64,000 nt of DNA. Source: Fimbriimonadaceae bacterium. GTDB lineage: Bacteria > Armatimonadota > Fimbriimonadia > Fimbriimonadales > Fimbriimonadaceae. This document shows, piece after piece, positions 51,002 to 61,300 of this stretch. The notes below the pieces were generated by a model that ran no database searches, was not told the DNA's origin, and worked only from the letters and a program-made list of their open reading frames with translations. The translations under genes and the position numbers were made by a program. Location: the NCBI GenBank assembly GCA_019638795.1, contig JAHBTB010000004.1:62001-126000 (forward strand). Reading direction: 5' to 3'. Numbering within the stretch: position 1 is the first letter of the stretch; every line of letters starts with the position of its first letter.

Positions 51002-53395
51002 ATGGTCACACCCAACGCTGTCGCGTCGTCGTGGTCCAACCTGGGAGCGAGCCGGTATGGCGCCTTCGACGCTGCCGGGGACTTCGTCATTTCTGACGTC
51101 GAGACCCCCCGTCCATGGGTCAACGTCCTTGCCAACGAAGAATACGGGCTGGTCGTTTCCCAAATGGGCGGCGGGTTCTCGTGGGTCGGGAACTGCCAAC
51201 TTTTCCGCCTCACCCGTTGGGAGCAGGACATGGCGGTGGAGAACTACGGCCGGTTCGTCTACTTGGCCGAGCCTAGCGAGTCGAGGGTTTGGGGCACGAC
51301 CTTTGCCCCCGAAAAGGTGTCCGGCCACGACCGGGTCACCCATGGGCTGGGCAAAAGCGTCTTTGAACGGGTGCGCCACGGTGTCCGGACGGTCCAAACC
51401 GTCTTTGTGCCCAATACAGGCGCCCGCGAGTATTGGCTCCTCGACATCTGGAACGAGACTGAACAAGCTCGCGAACTGACCGTCGGTAGCTTCATTGACT
51501 GGCATCTGGGCGGTCAAGGCGACTGGCACCGCGAGTTCCACCGACTCTTCGTCACCACTGAGGCCGACGGCGACACCTTCCTGGCCCACAAGAGGACAGG
51601 CCTCTTGGAAGGCACCCGCGAGCGACCTGAAGCGACGCGCTTCGGGTACTTCGCCGTTAAGGGTCTTGATGCAGTGGAATGGTTCGGTGACAAGTCGGCC
51701 TACCTGGGTCCGGCGGGCCGCCTGGACCGCCCGCGAGCCCTGCTCGAGGACCGCCCCGCGGTCGTCACGGGTCGGTGGGACGACCCGGTCGCGGGATTGC
51801 GGGGAAGACTGACCCTTGCACCGGGAGAACGGGCCCGTCTCGCCTTCGTGCTTGGCGCGGAGGAATCGCGGGAGGCGGCCCTGACCGTCGCCGAGACGAC
51901 CACGATCGAAGCGGTGGACGAACTTCTGGAGCAACGCCTGGCCGAGTTGGTCGAGCGGTGCGGCAGGCTCGAAGTCCGGTGCGACTCCCCCTTGGTCTCC
52001 TTGATGACCGACCGATGGCTGCCGAACCAGGCTCTGGTCGGCCGCCTGCTGGCCCGGTGCGCCTACTACCAGCAGGGAGGAGCGTACGGATATCGTGACC
52101 AATTGCAGGACAGCTTGTCGGAACTCGACACCGACCCTGAGGTCACCAAAGTTCAGATCGGTCGCCACGCCGAGGCGATGTTCCCGGACGGGGGAGTCCT
52201 TCATTGGTGGCATCCGGGCACAGCGGTGGCCGTCGAGAGCCACCACTCGGACACCTGCCTCTGGCTGGCCCATGCGACACTGGACTACCTCGACGAAACC
52301 GGCGACTTTGAGATCCTCGACCAGGAGTATTCCTACGTCGACCGCGTCTCCAAGCGCCCCGACGAGTGGGGCACCTTGCTAGACCACTGCCTCCGAGGAA
52401 TCGAGCGCTCCTTGTCCAGCCGGTCTGACCGGGGCCTGCCCCTCATCGGAAGCGGAGATTGGAACGACGGCCTCTCCCATGCCGGCATCGACGGAAAAGG
52501 GGAGTCCGTGTGGGACGCGATGTTCCTCTACTCGGTCTTGTGTCGTATGGCCCCCGTCCTCGACGCCGTGGGGGCGGAGTCTAGCGCCGCGGAGTACGTC
52601 GCCCAAGCCGATGCCCTGCGTCAAGCGGTGGAGACCCACGCGTGGGACGGCTCGTGGTACATCGCCGGAACGGACGACTTGGGACGGCCCTTTGGCAGTT
52701 CCAGCCGGCCACGAGGGCAAATCTTCCTGAATCCTCAGACTTGGGCGGTGCTCACCGGCATCGCCTCGCCAGAACGGCAGGAGGCCGCCCTGAGGTCGGC
52801 CAAAGAGCGGCTCGTGAGACCATTTGGCGCGCTGCTCCTCGACCCCGCCTACGACGAGGTCGACCCCTACATCGGCTACATCACCCGGTATGCGCCAGGT
52901 CTGCGGGAGAACGGCGGGGTCTACAGCCATGCCTCCACGTGGGCGGTCCAGGCCTTTGCCAAGGCGGGGGACGCCGAGACTGCTTGGCAGATTTGGCAGG
53001 GCATGTGCCCACCCGCGCGGTCGGCGCAAAACGCCGACCTCTACGCCGCCGAGCCCTACGTGATGCCGGGCAATGTGGACGGCCCCGACTCGCCGTTCAC
53101 CGGCCGTGCAGGGTGGACTTGGTACACGGGGAGCGCCGCGTGGATGCGCCGGGCGCTGGTGCACTGGATCTTCGGCGTCAGGGCGACGCCCGCGGGCTTG
53201 GTCGTCTCGCCGAACCTACCGAAGTGCCTGCCGGGATATGAAATGACCCGTCGTTACCGTGGTGACACCATCCGGATCAAGGTTGAAGGGCACGGCCCGT
53301 ATGCAGCGAGTCTTGACGGCGTCCGCGTGGACGGCCCAGTTTTGGTCGTGGCGTCCGGTGAAGGATCGGCGAGGACGCTCCACCTGACGTCCTGA
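51002..53395 (+). CDS. GH94-type glycoside phosphorylase
   Basis: The 797-residue enzyme has the GH94 layout: an N-terminal beta-sandwich (about 1-290), a helical linker and an (alpha/alpha)6 barrel. Landmarks are GAYGYRDQLQDS, LHWWHPG, the acid motif GSGDWNDGL (D486 and D489), ENGGVYSHASTW and GRAGWTWYTGSAAW. These enzymes cleave beta-glycosides with phosphate to a sugar-1-phosphate. In place of the R-x-R-x-SDD segment of many cyclic-glucan and cellobiose-type relatives it has VESHHSDTCLWL, so the acceptor or phosphate site may differ. There is no signal peptide, so it is cytosolic. It is divergent from the rhamnose operon. Confidence 0.85.
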   Translation: MVTPNAVASSWSNLGASRYGAFDAAGDFVISDVETPRPWVNVLANEEYGLVVSQMGGGFSWVGNCQLFRLTRWEQDMAVENYGRFVYLAEPSESRVWGTTFAPEKVSGHDRVTHGLGKSVFERVRHGVRTVQTVFVPNTGAREYWLLDIWNETEQARELTVGSFIDWHLGGQGDWHREFHRLFVTTEADGDTFLAHKRTGLLEGTRERPEATRFGYFAVKGLDAVEWFGDKSAYLGPAGRLDRPRALLEDRPAVVTGRWDDPVAGLRGRLTLAPGERARLAFVLGAEESREAALTVAETTTIEAVDELLEQRLAELVERCGRLEVRCDSPLVSLMTDRWLPNQALVGRLLARCAYYQQGGAYGYRDQLQDSLSELDTDPEVTKVQIGRHAEAMFPDGGVLHWWHPGTAVAVESHHSDTCLWLAHATLDYLDETGDFEILDQEYSYVDRVSKRPDEWGTLLDHCLRGIERSLSSRSDRGLPLIGSGDWNDGLSHAGIDGKGESVWDAMFLYSVLCRMAPVLDAVGAESSAAEYVAQADALRQAVETHAWDGSWYIAGTDDLGRPFGSSSRPRGQIFLNPQTWAVLTGIASPERQEAALRSAKERLVRPFGALLLDPAYDEVDPYIGYITRYAPGLRENGGVYSHASTWAVQAFAKAGDAETAWQIWQGMCPPARSAQNADLYAAEPYVMPGNVDGPDSPFTGRAGWTWYTGSAAWMRRALVHWIFGVRATPAGLVVSPNLPKCLPGYEMTRRYRGDTIRIKVEGHGPYAASLDGVRVDGPVLVVASGEGSARTLHLTS

Positions 53396-53408
53396 GAGGT
53401 GGAACTGG

Positions 53409-53414
53409 TACGCT
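53409..53414 (+). promoter_or_regulatory. -10 box of tRNA-CAU (GGTACGCT)
   Basis: TACGCT preceded by GG lies 16 nt before the first base of the tRNA, matching the GGTANNNT form seen before protein genes. Confidence 0.45.
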
Positions 53415-53430
53415 AAGGGCCTGATTCCAT

Positions 53431-53506
53431 GGGGCTGTAGCTCAGCGGTTAGAGCGGGTGGCTCATAACCACCGGGTCGCGGGTTCGAATCCCGCCGGTC
53501 CCACCA
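53431..53506 (+). tRNA. tRNA with anticodon CAT (elongator Met, or Ile after lysidine modification)
   Basis: The cloverleaf is complete over 76 nt: acceptor GGGGCTG with CGGTCCC (two wobble pairs), D arm AGCTCAGCGGTTAGAGC-like (D stem GCTC/GAGC), anticodon stem GGTGG/CCACC around CTCATAA, and T stem GCGGG/CCCGC around TTCGAAT. The discriminator is A and CCA is encoded. The G1-C72 pair rules out an initiator tRNA. Elongator Met and Ile-CAU cannot be told apart by eye. Confidence 0.93.
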
Positions 53507-53668
53507 GGCAAAGATCGGGCACCCCTCCCCAACAAATTGGCAAATCCGGCCAGATTCTTTTCCGACCACTGCCAATGCCCTCAGGTTATCGTCAATTTTC
53601 GAGCCTGGACAGCGTCCTTGTGAGTACAGTACCCATAGGCCGCGTCGAAGCGGTCAGGAAGGTTCGTG

Positions 53669-55153
53669 GTGGATCCTCGTAGGGAATTTGAACTGGTGAT
53701 GACCCGGCGGCACTTTTTTGGCCGGGCCGCGACGGGAATCGGCGTTTTCGCCCTCGGTGACCTCCTGAACGCCGACAAGGCGTTCGCGCACCCGGTGATG
53801 CAAGAACAAGTGAAGAAAGCGGTGGGCAACACATTCCATGGTGCCTTGGCCGCCCCGCACTTCCCGCCAAAAGTCAAACGGGTCATCTACTTGTTCCAGA
53901 GCGGGGCGCCCAGCCACATCGACCTCTTCGACTATAAGCCTGAGCTGAAGCAACACCACGGCCAGGAACTGCCCGCGAGCGTCCGGAACGGCCAACGGAT
54001 CACCGGCATGACCAGCGGGCAGTCGTCGTTCCCGTGCGTCTATCCGATCCACCCGTTCAAGGCGTACGGCAAGAACAACACGCACATCACGAGCCTGATG
54101 CCCCACATCGGCGGGATCATCGACGACATCACCTTGATCCGGTCGATGCACACCGAAGCGATCAACCACGACCCTGCGATCACCTTCATCCAGACTGGAT
54201 CGCAGCAGCCGGGCCGTCCGAGCATCGGGGCCTGGATGAGTTACGGCCTCGGTAGCGAGAACTCCGATCTGCCGGCCTATATCGTTCTGATCAGCCAGGG
54301 CTTCAACAAGTCTGACCAGCCCCTCTTTGGGCGGCTGTGGGGGCCTGGGTTCTTGCCCAGCGTCCACCAGGGAGTCAAGATGCGGGCCGCTGGAGACCCT
54401 GTCCTGTATCTGGGCAACCCTCCCGGCGTCGACCGGGCCGCCCGGCGGGAAATGCTCGACTCACTGGCCGAGCTCAACCGACAGAAGGCTGCCGAGGCGA
54501 TGGACCCCGAGATCAACACTCGGATCGCCCAATACGAGATGGCTTACCGGATGCAGGCGTCCGTCCCCGACCTCACCGACCTGAGCAAGGAACCAGACTC
54601 CACGTTCGAACTCTACGGGCCGGAGAGCCGTAAGCCGGGAACCTTTGCCGCCAACTGCCTCTTGGCGCGTCGATTGAGTGAGCGCGGGGTCCGCTTCGTC
54701 CAACTCTTCCACAAGGGCTGGGACCACCACGGCAACCTGCCGGTCAACATCAAAGGGCAGTCCAATGACGTCGACCAGCCGGCTGCGGCACTGGTGAAGG
54801 ACCTCGAGCAGCGTGGCCTGCTCGACGAGACGCTGATCATCTTCGGTGGCGAGTTTGGGCGGACGGTCTACTCGCAAGGCACACTGACCGCCGACAACTA
54901 CGGTCGTGACCACCACGGCCGATGCTTCAGCATTTGGCTCGCAGGTGGCGGGATCAAGAAGGGCTTGGTCTACGGCAAGACCGACGACTTCTGTTACAAC
55001 ATCGTCGAAAACCCAGTCCACATCCACGACCTGAACGCGACGATCATGTACCTGCTCGGGATCGACCACGAGAAGCTGACGTACCGCTACCAAGGCCGAG
55101 ACTTCCGGCTGACCGACGTCGACGGCAACGTCGTCCACGACATCCTTTCCTGA
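53669..55153 (+). CDS. DUF1501 family protein, Tat-exported
   Basis: AGGAAGG six bases before GTG 53669 sets the start (494 residues); GTG 53666 is equally open. The protein begins [20 protein letters not shown], the usual DUF1501 start with a twin-arginine signal. Later landmarks are [47 protein letters not shown] and [13 protein letters not shown], a sulfatase/phosphatase-like fold of unknown activity. It is followed after 12 nt by the PSCyt/DUF1549/DUF1553 gene, the partner pairing common in Planctomycetes, where the partner gene usually comes first. Confidence 0.92.
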   Translation: MDPRREFELVMTRRHFFGRAATGIGVFALGDLLNADKAFAHPVMQEQVKKAVGNTFHGALAAPHFPPKVKRVIYLFQSGAPSHIDLFDYKPELKQHHGQELPASVRNGQRITGMTSGQSSFPCVYPIHPFKAYGKNNTHITSLMPHIGGIIDDITLIRSMHTEAINHDPAITFIQTGSQQPGRPSIGAWMSYGLGSENSDLPAYIVLISQGFNKSDQPLFGRLWGPGFLPSVHQGVKMRAAGDPVLYLGNPPGVDRAARREMLDSLAELNRQKAAEAMDPEINTRIAQYEMAYRMQASVPDLTDLSKEPDSTFELYGPESRKPGTFAANCLLARRLSERGVRFVQLFHKGWDHHGNLPVNIKGQSNDVDQPAAALVKDLEQRGLLDETLIIFGGEFGRTVYSQGTLTADNYGRDHHGRCFSIWLAGGGIKKGLVYGKTDDFCYNIVENPVHIHDLNATIMYLLGIDHEKLTYRYQGRDFRLTDVDGNVVHDILS

Positions 55154-55165
55154 ACCTCCAATCCC

Positions 55166-58100
55166 ATGAGACTTTCCCAGCTTGGACTTGGTGTGGCGGC
55201 TTCGTTTGTCGGTGCCGTCGCCCTGTGGCCCGTCCCATCGCGTGCGAAGGACAAGGCCCCCACGGTCAGCTTCGACCGTGATATCCGCGGCATTCTGAGC
55301 GACACGTGCTTCAAGTGCCACGGGCCTGACGAGGCGACCCGCATCAGCGGCATCCGCTTTGACACTTTCGAGGGTGCGACGGCCAAGCTGGCCGACGGGA
55401 AACAACCGTTTGTCCCCGGGAACCCGGACATGAGCGAGGCCATCCGACGCATGTCGCTGCCTGACAGCGACCCGGAAAAGATGCCGCCGCTCAGCAGCAA
55501 CAAAAAGATCACTGCCGAGCAGATCAAGACGATCAGGGCGTGGGTGGAGCAGGGGGCCAAGTACGAGGCGCACTGGTCGTACTTGCCTCTGGAACGGCCG
55601 ACGGTGCCGTCCGCGCCGGCCGGTTACGACAACCCGATCGACGCCTTTGTGCTAGAGCGTTTAGTCGAGAACGGTATGCGCCTCTCGCCAGAAGCGGACC
55701 GTCGCACTTTGGTCCGCCGCGTCGCCCTTGACTTGACCGGCCTGCCCCCGACCCCGTCGGAAGTCGACCGGTTTTTGGGCGACGACTCCAAGGACGCCTA
55801 CGAAAAAATGGTGGGCCGATACTTGGACAGTCCTCACTATGGCGAAAAGATGGGTCTGGCCTGGCTTGATGTGGCCCGATATGCCGACACCCACGGCTAT
55901 CACATCGACAGCGCCCGCTCGATGTATCGTTGGCGGGACTGGGTCATCGAGGCGTTCAACACGAACATGCCCTATGACCAGTTCCTCACCTGGCAGCTCG
56001 CGGGAGACCTCCTGCCGAACCCGACCCACGAACAGATTGTCGCCACCGGCTTCAACCGCAACCACCCGATCGACTACGAGGGCGGCGCGATTCCTGAGGA
56101 GTACCAGACTGCTTATGTGGCCGACCGCGTCGACACGACGTCGACCGCCTTCTTGGGCCTGACGATGAAGTGCGCCCAGTGCCACGACCACAAGTACGAG
56201 CCCATCACCCAGAAGGACTACTACAAGTTCTTCGCCTACTTCAACAACATCGACGAACTTGGGCTAGACGGCCAGTTCGGCAATGCCCGACCCTTCATTG
56301 ACGACCCGTACCCGTGGCAAAGCCGTCGTCTGAAGGAGTTGGAAGACAAGGAGCAAGACCTCCAGGCCAAAATGGCGCCGGTCGTCCAAGAAAACCTTTG
56401 GCGGGCCCAAAGCTGGCGGCCTGACGGCTCACTCGATGACGTGCCGGCGTCCCGACTCCTGGGCCGGTACCAGTTCGGCACCGTCACCAAGGTGACGGCG
56501 GGGTCCGTGCCCGTTCCCAAGGTGGTGGGGAACGTGAAGCCCACTGCCGGGCGCTCGACTGGCGGCCTGGACATCGCCGCCGACGGCTATCTCGACGGTG
56601 GTCCGGTCTTTGACTTTGACAGCAAGGACGCCTTCAGCTATGCGCTGTGGGTGAATTGGAGGGGCGGTGCGGGCTCGCCGATCGCCAAGATGGACGCGAG
56701 CAAGGACTTCCGAGGCTGGGACTGCTACATCGACGCCTCGGGCCGCGTCATGGTGCACCTGATCGACAAATGGCCGGTCAACACGGTCAAGGTGATCGCG
56801 AGTGACCCGGTCAAGATGAACACATGGACGCATGTCGCGGTGAGCTATGACGGAAGTGGCAAAGCGGCTGGCGTCAAGGTCTACATCAACGGCAAGGCCG
56901 TCGGGGTCTCGGCCGAACATGACAGCCTCACCGGGACGTTGAGAACGGAAAAACCTTTCACGATCGGGCGGAGGTCACCTGACATCGACCGGTTCAACGG
57001 CCAAGTTGACGACGTGGTGGTCGCCAAAGGTGTCTGGAAACCCGAAGAAGCGACCCGCCTCGCGGCGGCAAACCCCGCCCGCGTCATCGTCCGTGTCCCC
57101 GAACCCCAGCGGACCCGGGCGCAAAGGCAACAGTTGGCCCGCCTCTACTGCCTCGAACGCGTGCCTGCCTACGCCGCGATGGACGCCGAACTCCGCACGA
57201 CCCAAAAGGAACGGGACGACTTGAAGGCCTCCATTCCCAACACGATGGTCATGCGGGAAAGGAAGGAGAAGCGCAAGACCTTCCTGCTGGACCGGGGAGC
57301 CTACGACAAGCCCACCGGGCCTGAACTCGTGCCCACGCTTCCCGAGGCGTTCAAGATCCCGGGCAAGAAATTCGCCCCCGACCGCCTTGGCCTTGCCAAA
57401 TGGATGACCGACCCGGCGAACCCCTTGGTCGCCCGTGTCGCCGTCAACCGGATGTGGCAAGGCTTCTTCGGCACCGGCATCGTCAAAACCGTCGAAAACC
57501 TGGGTGTCCAGGGCGAGTGGCCGACCCACCGCCGTCTCCTCGACTGGTTGGCCACCGAATACATCCGGATCGGTTGGGACACCAAGGCCTTGGTGAAGCT
57601 CATCGTGACCTCAAAGACCTACCGCCAAGTGAGCGAGGCCAGTCCGGCGATGATGCGGGTCGACCCTGAAAACGACCTGCTGGGCCATGCCCCCAGGCTA
57701 AGGCTCAAAGCCGAGATTCTGCGCGACCAGGCCTTGGCCGTTTCTGGACTCTTGGTGCCCAAGATCGGGGGGCCGAGCGTCAAGCCCTATCAACCAAAGG
57801 GCCTCTGGGAGGAAATGGCGATCAACCCTGGCGCGAACGACTTCAGTGCCCAAACGTATGTCCAAGACCACGGCGACAAGCTGTACCGGCGGGGGATGTA
57901 CACGTTCTGGAAACGGACAGTGCCTCCACCATCGATGCAGACGTTGGACGCCCCCGAACGGGAGTTCTGCGTCGTGCGCCGGTCGTCGACGAACACCCCG
58001 TTGCAGGCCTTGGTCCTGATGAACGACCCCGTCTTTGTCGAGGCGGCTCGAAAACTGGCCGAGCGGGTCGTCCGCGAGGGAGGCAAGACTTCGGCAGACC

Positions 58101-58342
58101 GCATCTCGTGGCTCTACGAGGTCGTGCTCTGCCGACCGGCCGACGCTGGCGAGGTCAAGGTGCTGTCCGCCTTGTACGAGAAGCGAGACGCCTACTACCG
58201 TGCCAACCCGGACGAGGCGGCCAAGCTGCTCAAGGTCGGCGAAATGCCGGCCGACGCGAGGCTGGACCCCAGGGAAGTCGCCGCTTGGACGATGGTCTGC
58301 AACACCGTGCTCAACACGGACGAAGCGCTGAACCGGAACTGA
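55166..58342 (+). CDS. PSCyt1-DUF1549-LamG-DUF1553 protein (planctomycete-type)
   Basis: The 1058-residue exported protein has a signal peptide (to about 27), a cytochrome-c-like PSCyt1 domain with CFKCH (C48, C51, H52), the DUF1549 domain with FVLERLVENGMRLSPEADRR-like start, DVARYADTHGYH and a second CAQCHDHKYEP motif (C336, C339, H340), a concanavalin/LamG-like insert (about 470-640, ALWVNWRGG, THVAVSYDG, FTIGRRSP), and the C-terminal DUF1553 domain with NRMWQGFFGTGIVKTVENLG-like and SSTNTPLQALVLMNDP segments. Function is not established; haem-containing extracytoplasmic enzymes acting on glycans are one idea. It is co-transcribed with the DUF1501 gene. Confidence 0.9.
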   Translation: MRLSQLGLGVAASFVGAVALWPVPSRAKDKAPTVSFDRDIRGILSDTCFKCHGPDEATRISGIRFDTFEGATAKLADGKQPFVPGNPDMSEAIRRMSLPDSDPEKMPPLSSNKKITAEQIKTIRAWVEQGAKYEAHWSYLPLERPTVPSAPAGYDNPIDAFVLERLVENGMRLSPEADRRTLVRRVALDLTGLPPTPSEVDRFLGDDSKDAYEKMVGRYLDSPHYGEKMGLAWLDVARYADTHGYHIDSARSMYRWRDWVIEAFNTNMPYDQFLTWQLAGDLLPNPTHEQIVATGFNRNHPIDYEGGAIPEEYQTAYVADRVDTTSTAFLGLTMKCAQCHDHKYEPITQKDYYKFFAYFNNIDELGLDGQFGNARPFIDDPYPWQSRRLKELEDKEQDLQAKMAPVVQENLWRAQSWRPDGSLDDVPASRLLGRYQFGTVTKVTAGSVPVPKVVGNVKPTAGRSTGGLDIAADGYLDGGPVFDFDSKDAFSYALWVNWRGGAGSPIAKMDASKDFRGWDCYIDASGRVMVHLIDKWPVNTVKVIASDPVKMNTWTHVAVSYDGSGKAAGVKVYINGKAVGVSAEHDSLTGTLRTEKPFTIGRRSPDIDRFNGQVDDVVVAKGVWKPEEATRLAAANPARVIVRVPEPQRTRAQRQQLARLYCLERVPAYAAMDAELRTTQKERDDLKASIPNTMVMRERKEKRKTFLLDRGAYDKPTGPELVPTLPEAFKIPGKKFAPDRLGLAKWMTDPANPLVARVAVNRMWQGFFGTGIVKTVENLGVQGEWPTHRRLLDWLATEYIRIGWDTKALVKLIVTSKTYRQVSEASPAMMRVDPENDLLGHAPRLRLKAEILRDQALAVSGLLVPKIGGPSVKPYQPKGLWEEMAINPGANDFSAQTYVQDHGDKLYRRGMYTFWKRTVPPPSMQTLDAPEREFCVVRRSSTNTPLQALVLMNDPVFVEAARKLAERVVREGGKTSADRISWLYEVVLCRPADAGEVKVLSALYEKRDAYYRANPDEAAKLLKVGEMPADARLDPREVAAWTMVCNTVLNTDEALNRN

Positions 58343-58346
58343 AGGA

Positions 58347-58373
58347 CCCCGGCACCCGCGCAGGGTGCCGGGG
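58347..58373. terminator. Strong hairpin between convergent genes
   Basis: CCCCGGCACCC and GGGTGCCGGGG form a perfect 11-bp stem with a GCGCA loop, placed between the DUF1553 stop and the tricorn-like stop. No T run follows on either side. Confidence 0.65.
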
Positions 58374-58389
58374 CCATGGCTGGCCTATG

Positions 58390-61300
58390 TCAGTCGCCAA
58401 GCCCGCCGTTCTTCACTTTGACCGGGTCGGCGGGCTGCTTGGGAAAGACCACCGGGTGCGCCTTGAGTTCGGCGAGCAGCTCTTGGACCGCCCTCTCCAG
58501 TTGCGGGTCGCGGCCTTCCGCGTAGAGGTTGGGGTCACTGGGGACGTCGATGTCGGGCGAGACGCCGGGGCCCTCGATGACCCACCCGTCTTTGGGCGTC
58601 CACATCCCGTAGTTCGGGACATAGACACGACCACCGTCGACCAGCGGCCAACCCGGGTCGCTCCCGACTTCGCCGCCTTTGGTCCGGCGGCCGATCAACT
58701 TACCGAGTTTGAGGTCTCTCCAGTGGTGGGCGAACTCCTCGCCGCAACTGATGTTGAACTCGTTGGCGAGGGCGACAAGCGGGCCTAGGAAGTAGTCCGT
58801 CTGCCTGCTCCAAGACCCGGTCGAGGCGCGCTGGTTGAAGTATCCGCTGAGTTTGTCGGCGAGGATACGCGTGATGATGCTCTGCGTGTAGCCACCATTG
58901 TTGAACCGGACGTCGATGACCATCGCCTCCTTGTGCCGCTGGGGATAGAACTGCTTGACGAAGTCTTCGACGTCCTGGTTGCCCATGGCCGCCATGTGGA
59001 GATAACCGATCCGGCCACCGGAAAGGCGGTCGACCATGCGCCGGTTGGCTTCGACCCAACTGACATAGACCATTCGGTTCTCGCTGGAAACCGGGCGGAC
59101 GCGCACCACACGCGAACCCTCCGCCTTCGGGACTGAGTTGACTCTTAATGAGACGACCTGGCCCGCCCGTCCTTCAAGAAGGGAACGGTAGTCCGTGCCT
59201 TCGCGCAACGGCTGCCCACCGATTTCCAGAATGAAGTCGCCCACATGGACGTCCACTCCAGGTTCAAGGAGCGGGGAAGCCTCGTCGGAGCGTACTCCGT
59301 CGCCGGAAAGGATCTCAGAGACGCGGTAGTAGCCGCTAGGGTCGAGTTCCAGGGACGCCCCGAGGAAACCGCCCTGCAACATCCTTCGCCCATAGGGCGA
59401 GGCGCTCACCAGGTATTCGTGGGACGAGCCAAGTTCACTCTGCATCCACCGGATGAGGATGTCCAACTCGTCACGGCTACGGACGCTGTCGACCAGAGGG
59501 AGGTACTTCTGCTTGATCCCCTCCCAGTCAAGGCCGTTCATGTTCTTCACAAAGAAGTAGTCACGCAGGAAGCGCCATGCCTCAAGGAACATCTGCCTCC
59601 ATTCCGCCTTACGGTCGACCGAGAGCCGCAACCCACCAAAGCTGAGGGTGCCCGCCGTCGGCGACAAGTCCCTGGCCGCCGCGTCGACGACCCGGTTACC
59701 GACAAGGATCTTCTTGCCGTCGGCGCTGAACGTGAACCCGTTGCCCGCCGTGAGGGTGGTGAAGGTTTTGTCCTTGAGGCTGAACACACGGATCGAGCCG
59801 CCCCCGGCGACATAGGCCAAATCACCACGCACCTCGACCTGTCCCCAGTTTCCCGCCGGGATCGGTAGGTCGACACGTCGGGCCTCAAGGCCCTCAAGGT
59901 CGATCTTGAACTCTGGCTTCTTCTCGTCCTTCTTGTCGTCCTTCTTCTCTGGCGCGGCCCCCTCTTCTGGGTCTTTGGGCAGGAGCGGGGAGGGCGTACC
60001 CGCCTGCAAGGTGAGCAGGCAGACCACGTTCGGATTGGACGTGTTGAGTTGGCTACCAAAGAACGGGTCGCCCGACGTTTGGAAGTTCCGGTTGGACGTG
60101 AAGGCCAGGTACTTGCCGTCGCTGCTGAACGAAGGATGGTTGTCGCTGGCCACCTGGCGGCCGACCGTGGTCGACTTGCCGGTGACGGTGCTGTAGAGCA
60201 CGATGGAGTTGTAGCCTGTGACTGTGTCAGGGTCGGTGTAGACAAGCCACCGGCTGTCCGGCGACCAGTCGTAATCGACCCCTTCCCAGTTGAAGGAGGT
60301 GTGCGTCACCTTGTGGGCCGAGCCTTGCTCGACCTCGATGTACCGGAAGTCCATCTCGCTGTCGTTCCAGGCGATGGACCGGCTGTCTGGTGACCACTTG
60401 AAGTTGACGACCCGACAGTGGTCGTCAGTCAGCGCTTTGCGGTCGGTGCCGTCGAGATTCTCGACATAAAGCCGCTCGTCGCCCGTCTCGTCACTGACAT
60501 AGGCGAGCTTCTTGTTGTCGGGAGAAACGGTGGCCAGCCGGTAGCGGACGCCGTCCTTTGCCTTGTAGACCCGTGCTTCGCCTTCGCCTACGGGCAAGGT
60601 GACAATCCTTCCACGAGACTCGGCAAGGACCCGCTTACCCGTCGGCGTGATCGTGTAACCCCAGACGGAGTCGTCGGCGGGCACGGTGGTGGGTCGCGCG
60701 TGGATCAGGTCGCTCGCCATGTCGAACTCTAGTTCCTTGGCGTGGCCCGTCCCCAAATCGACAAGTTCGAGGCCACGGCCCTTCTCATAGACCAAGGAGT
60801 GCCCGTCCGTACCCAAGTTGCGCACTTCGAACTTGTACGGCCCGGCGATCTTCTTGGTCTTTCCACTGGCGGGCTGGACCGCCATGACCGTGAACCGGGC
60901 GTCCTGCTCGTTGACGTAGTAGACGTTTTCTCCGCCCCATGTCGGGTACTCGTCGGTCCCCTTGTCGTTGGTGACTTGCTTGAACCGCTTTGTCTTGGCG
61001 TCGCCGATCCAGATCTGGTTCTGCATCCCACCCTGGTAGCGGAACCAGGCGTCGTTTTGCCTCATGAAGCGGACGAAGGCAAACTTGCCTTCCTCCGGGC
61101 CAAACCGCGTGATACCAGCAAACTCAACGGGCAACCGCTTGGCTTCGCCGCCCCGGGCCGGGACGACAAACGGGGCATACCGGGGGTAGCGCGGCGAAAG
61201 GAAGAGGACGCCCTGGCCGTCCGGTGTCCACCCCATGTTGATCGCCGTCGTGTGGAAGTTCGTGAGCCTCTTCGCCTCGCCTCCGTCCACCGGCATGACA

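Noticed and set aside
39512-53395. Recent horizontal acquisition of the rhamnose locus
   Set aside because: Base composition, the GGTANNNT promoters and start-codon habits match the rest of the window, and no mobility genes flank it.
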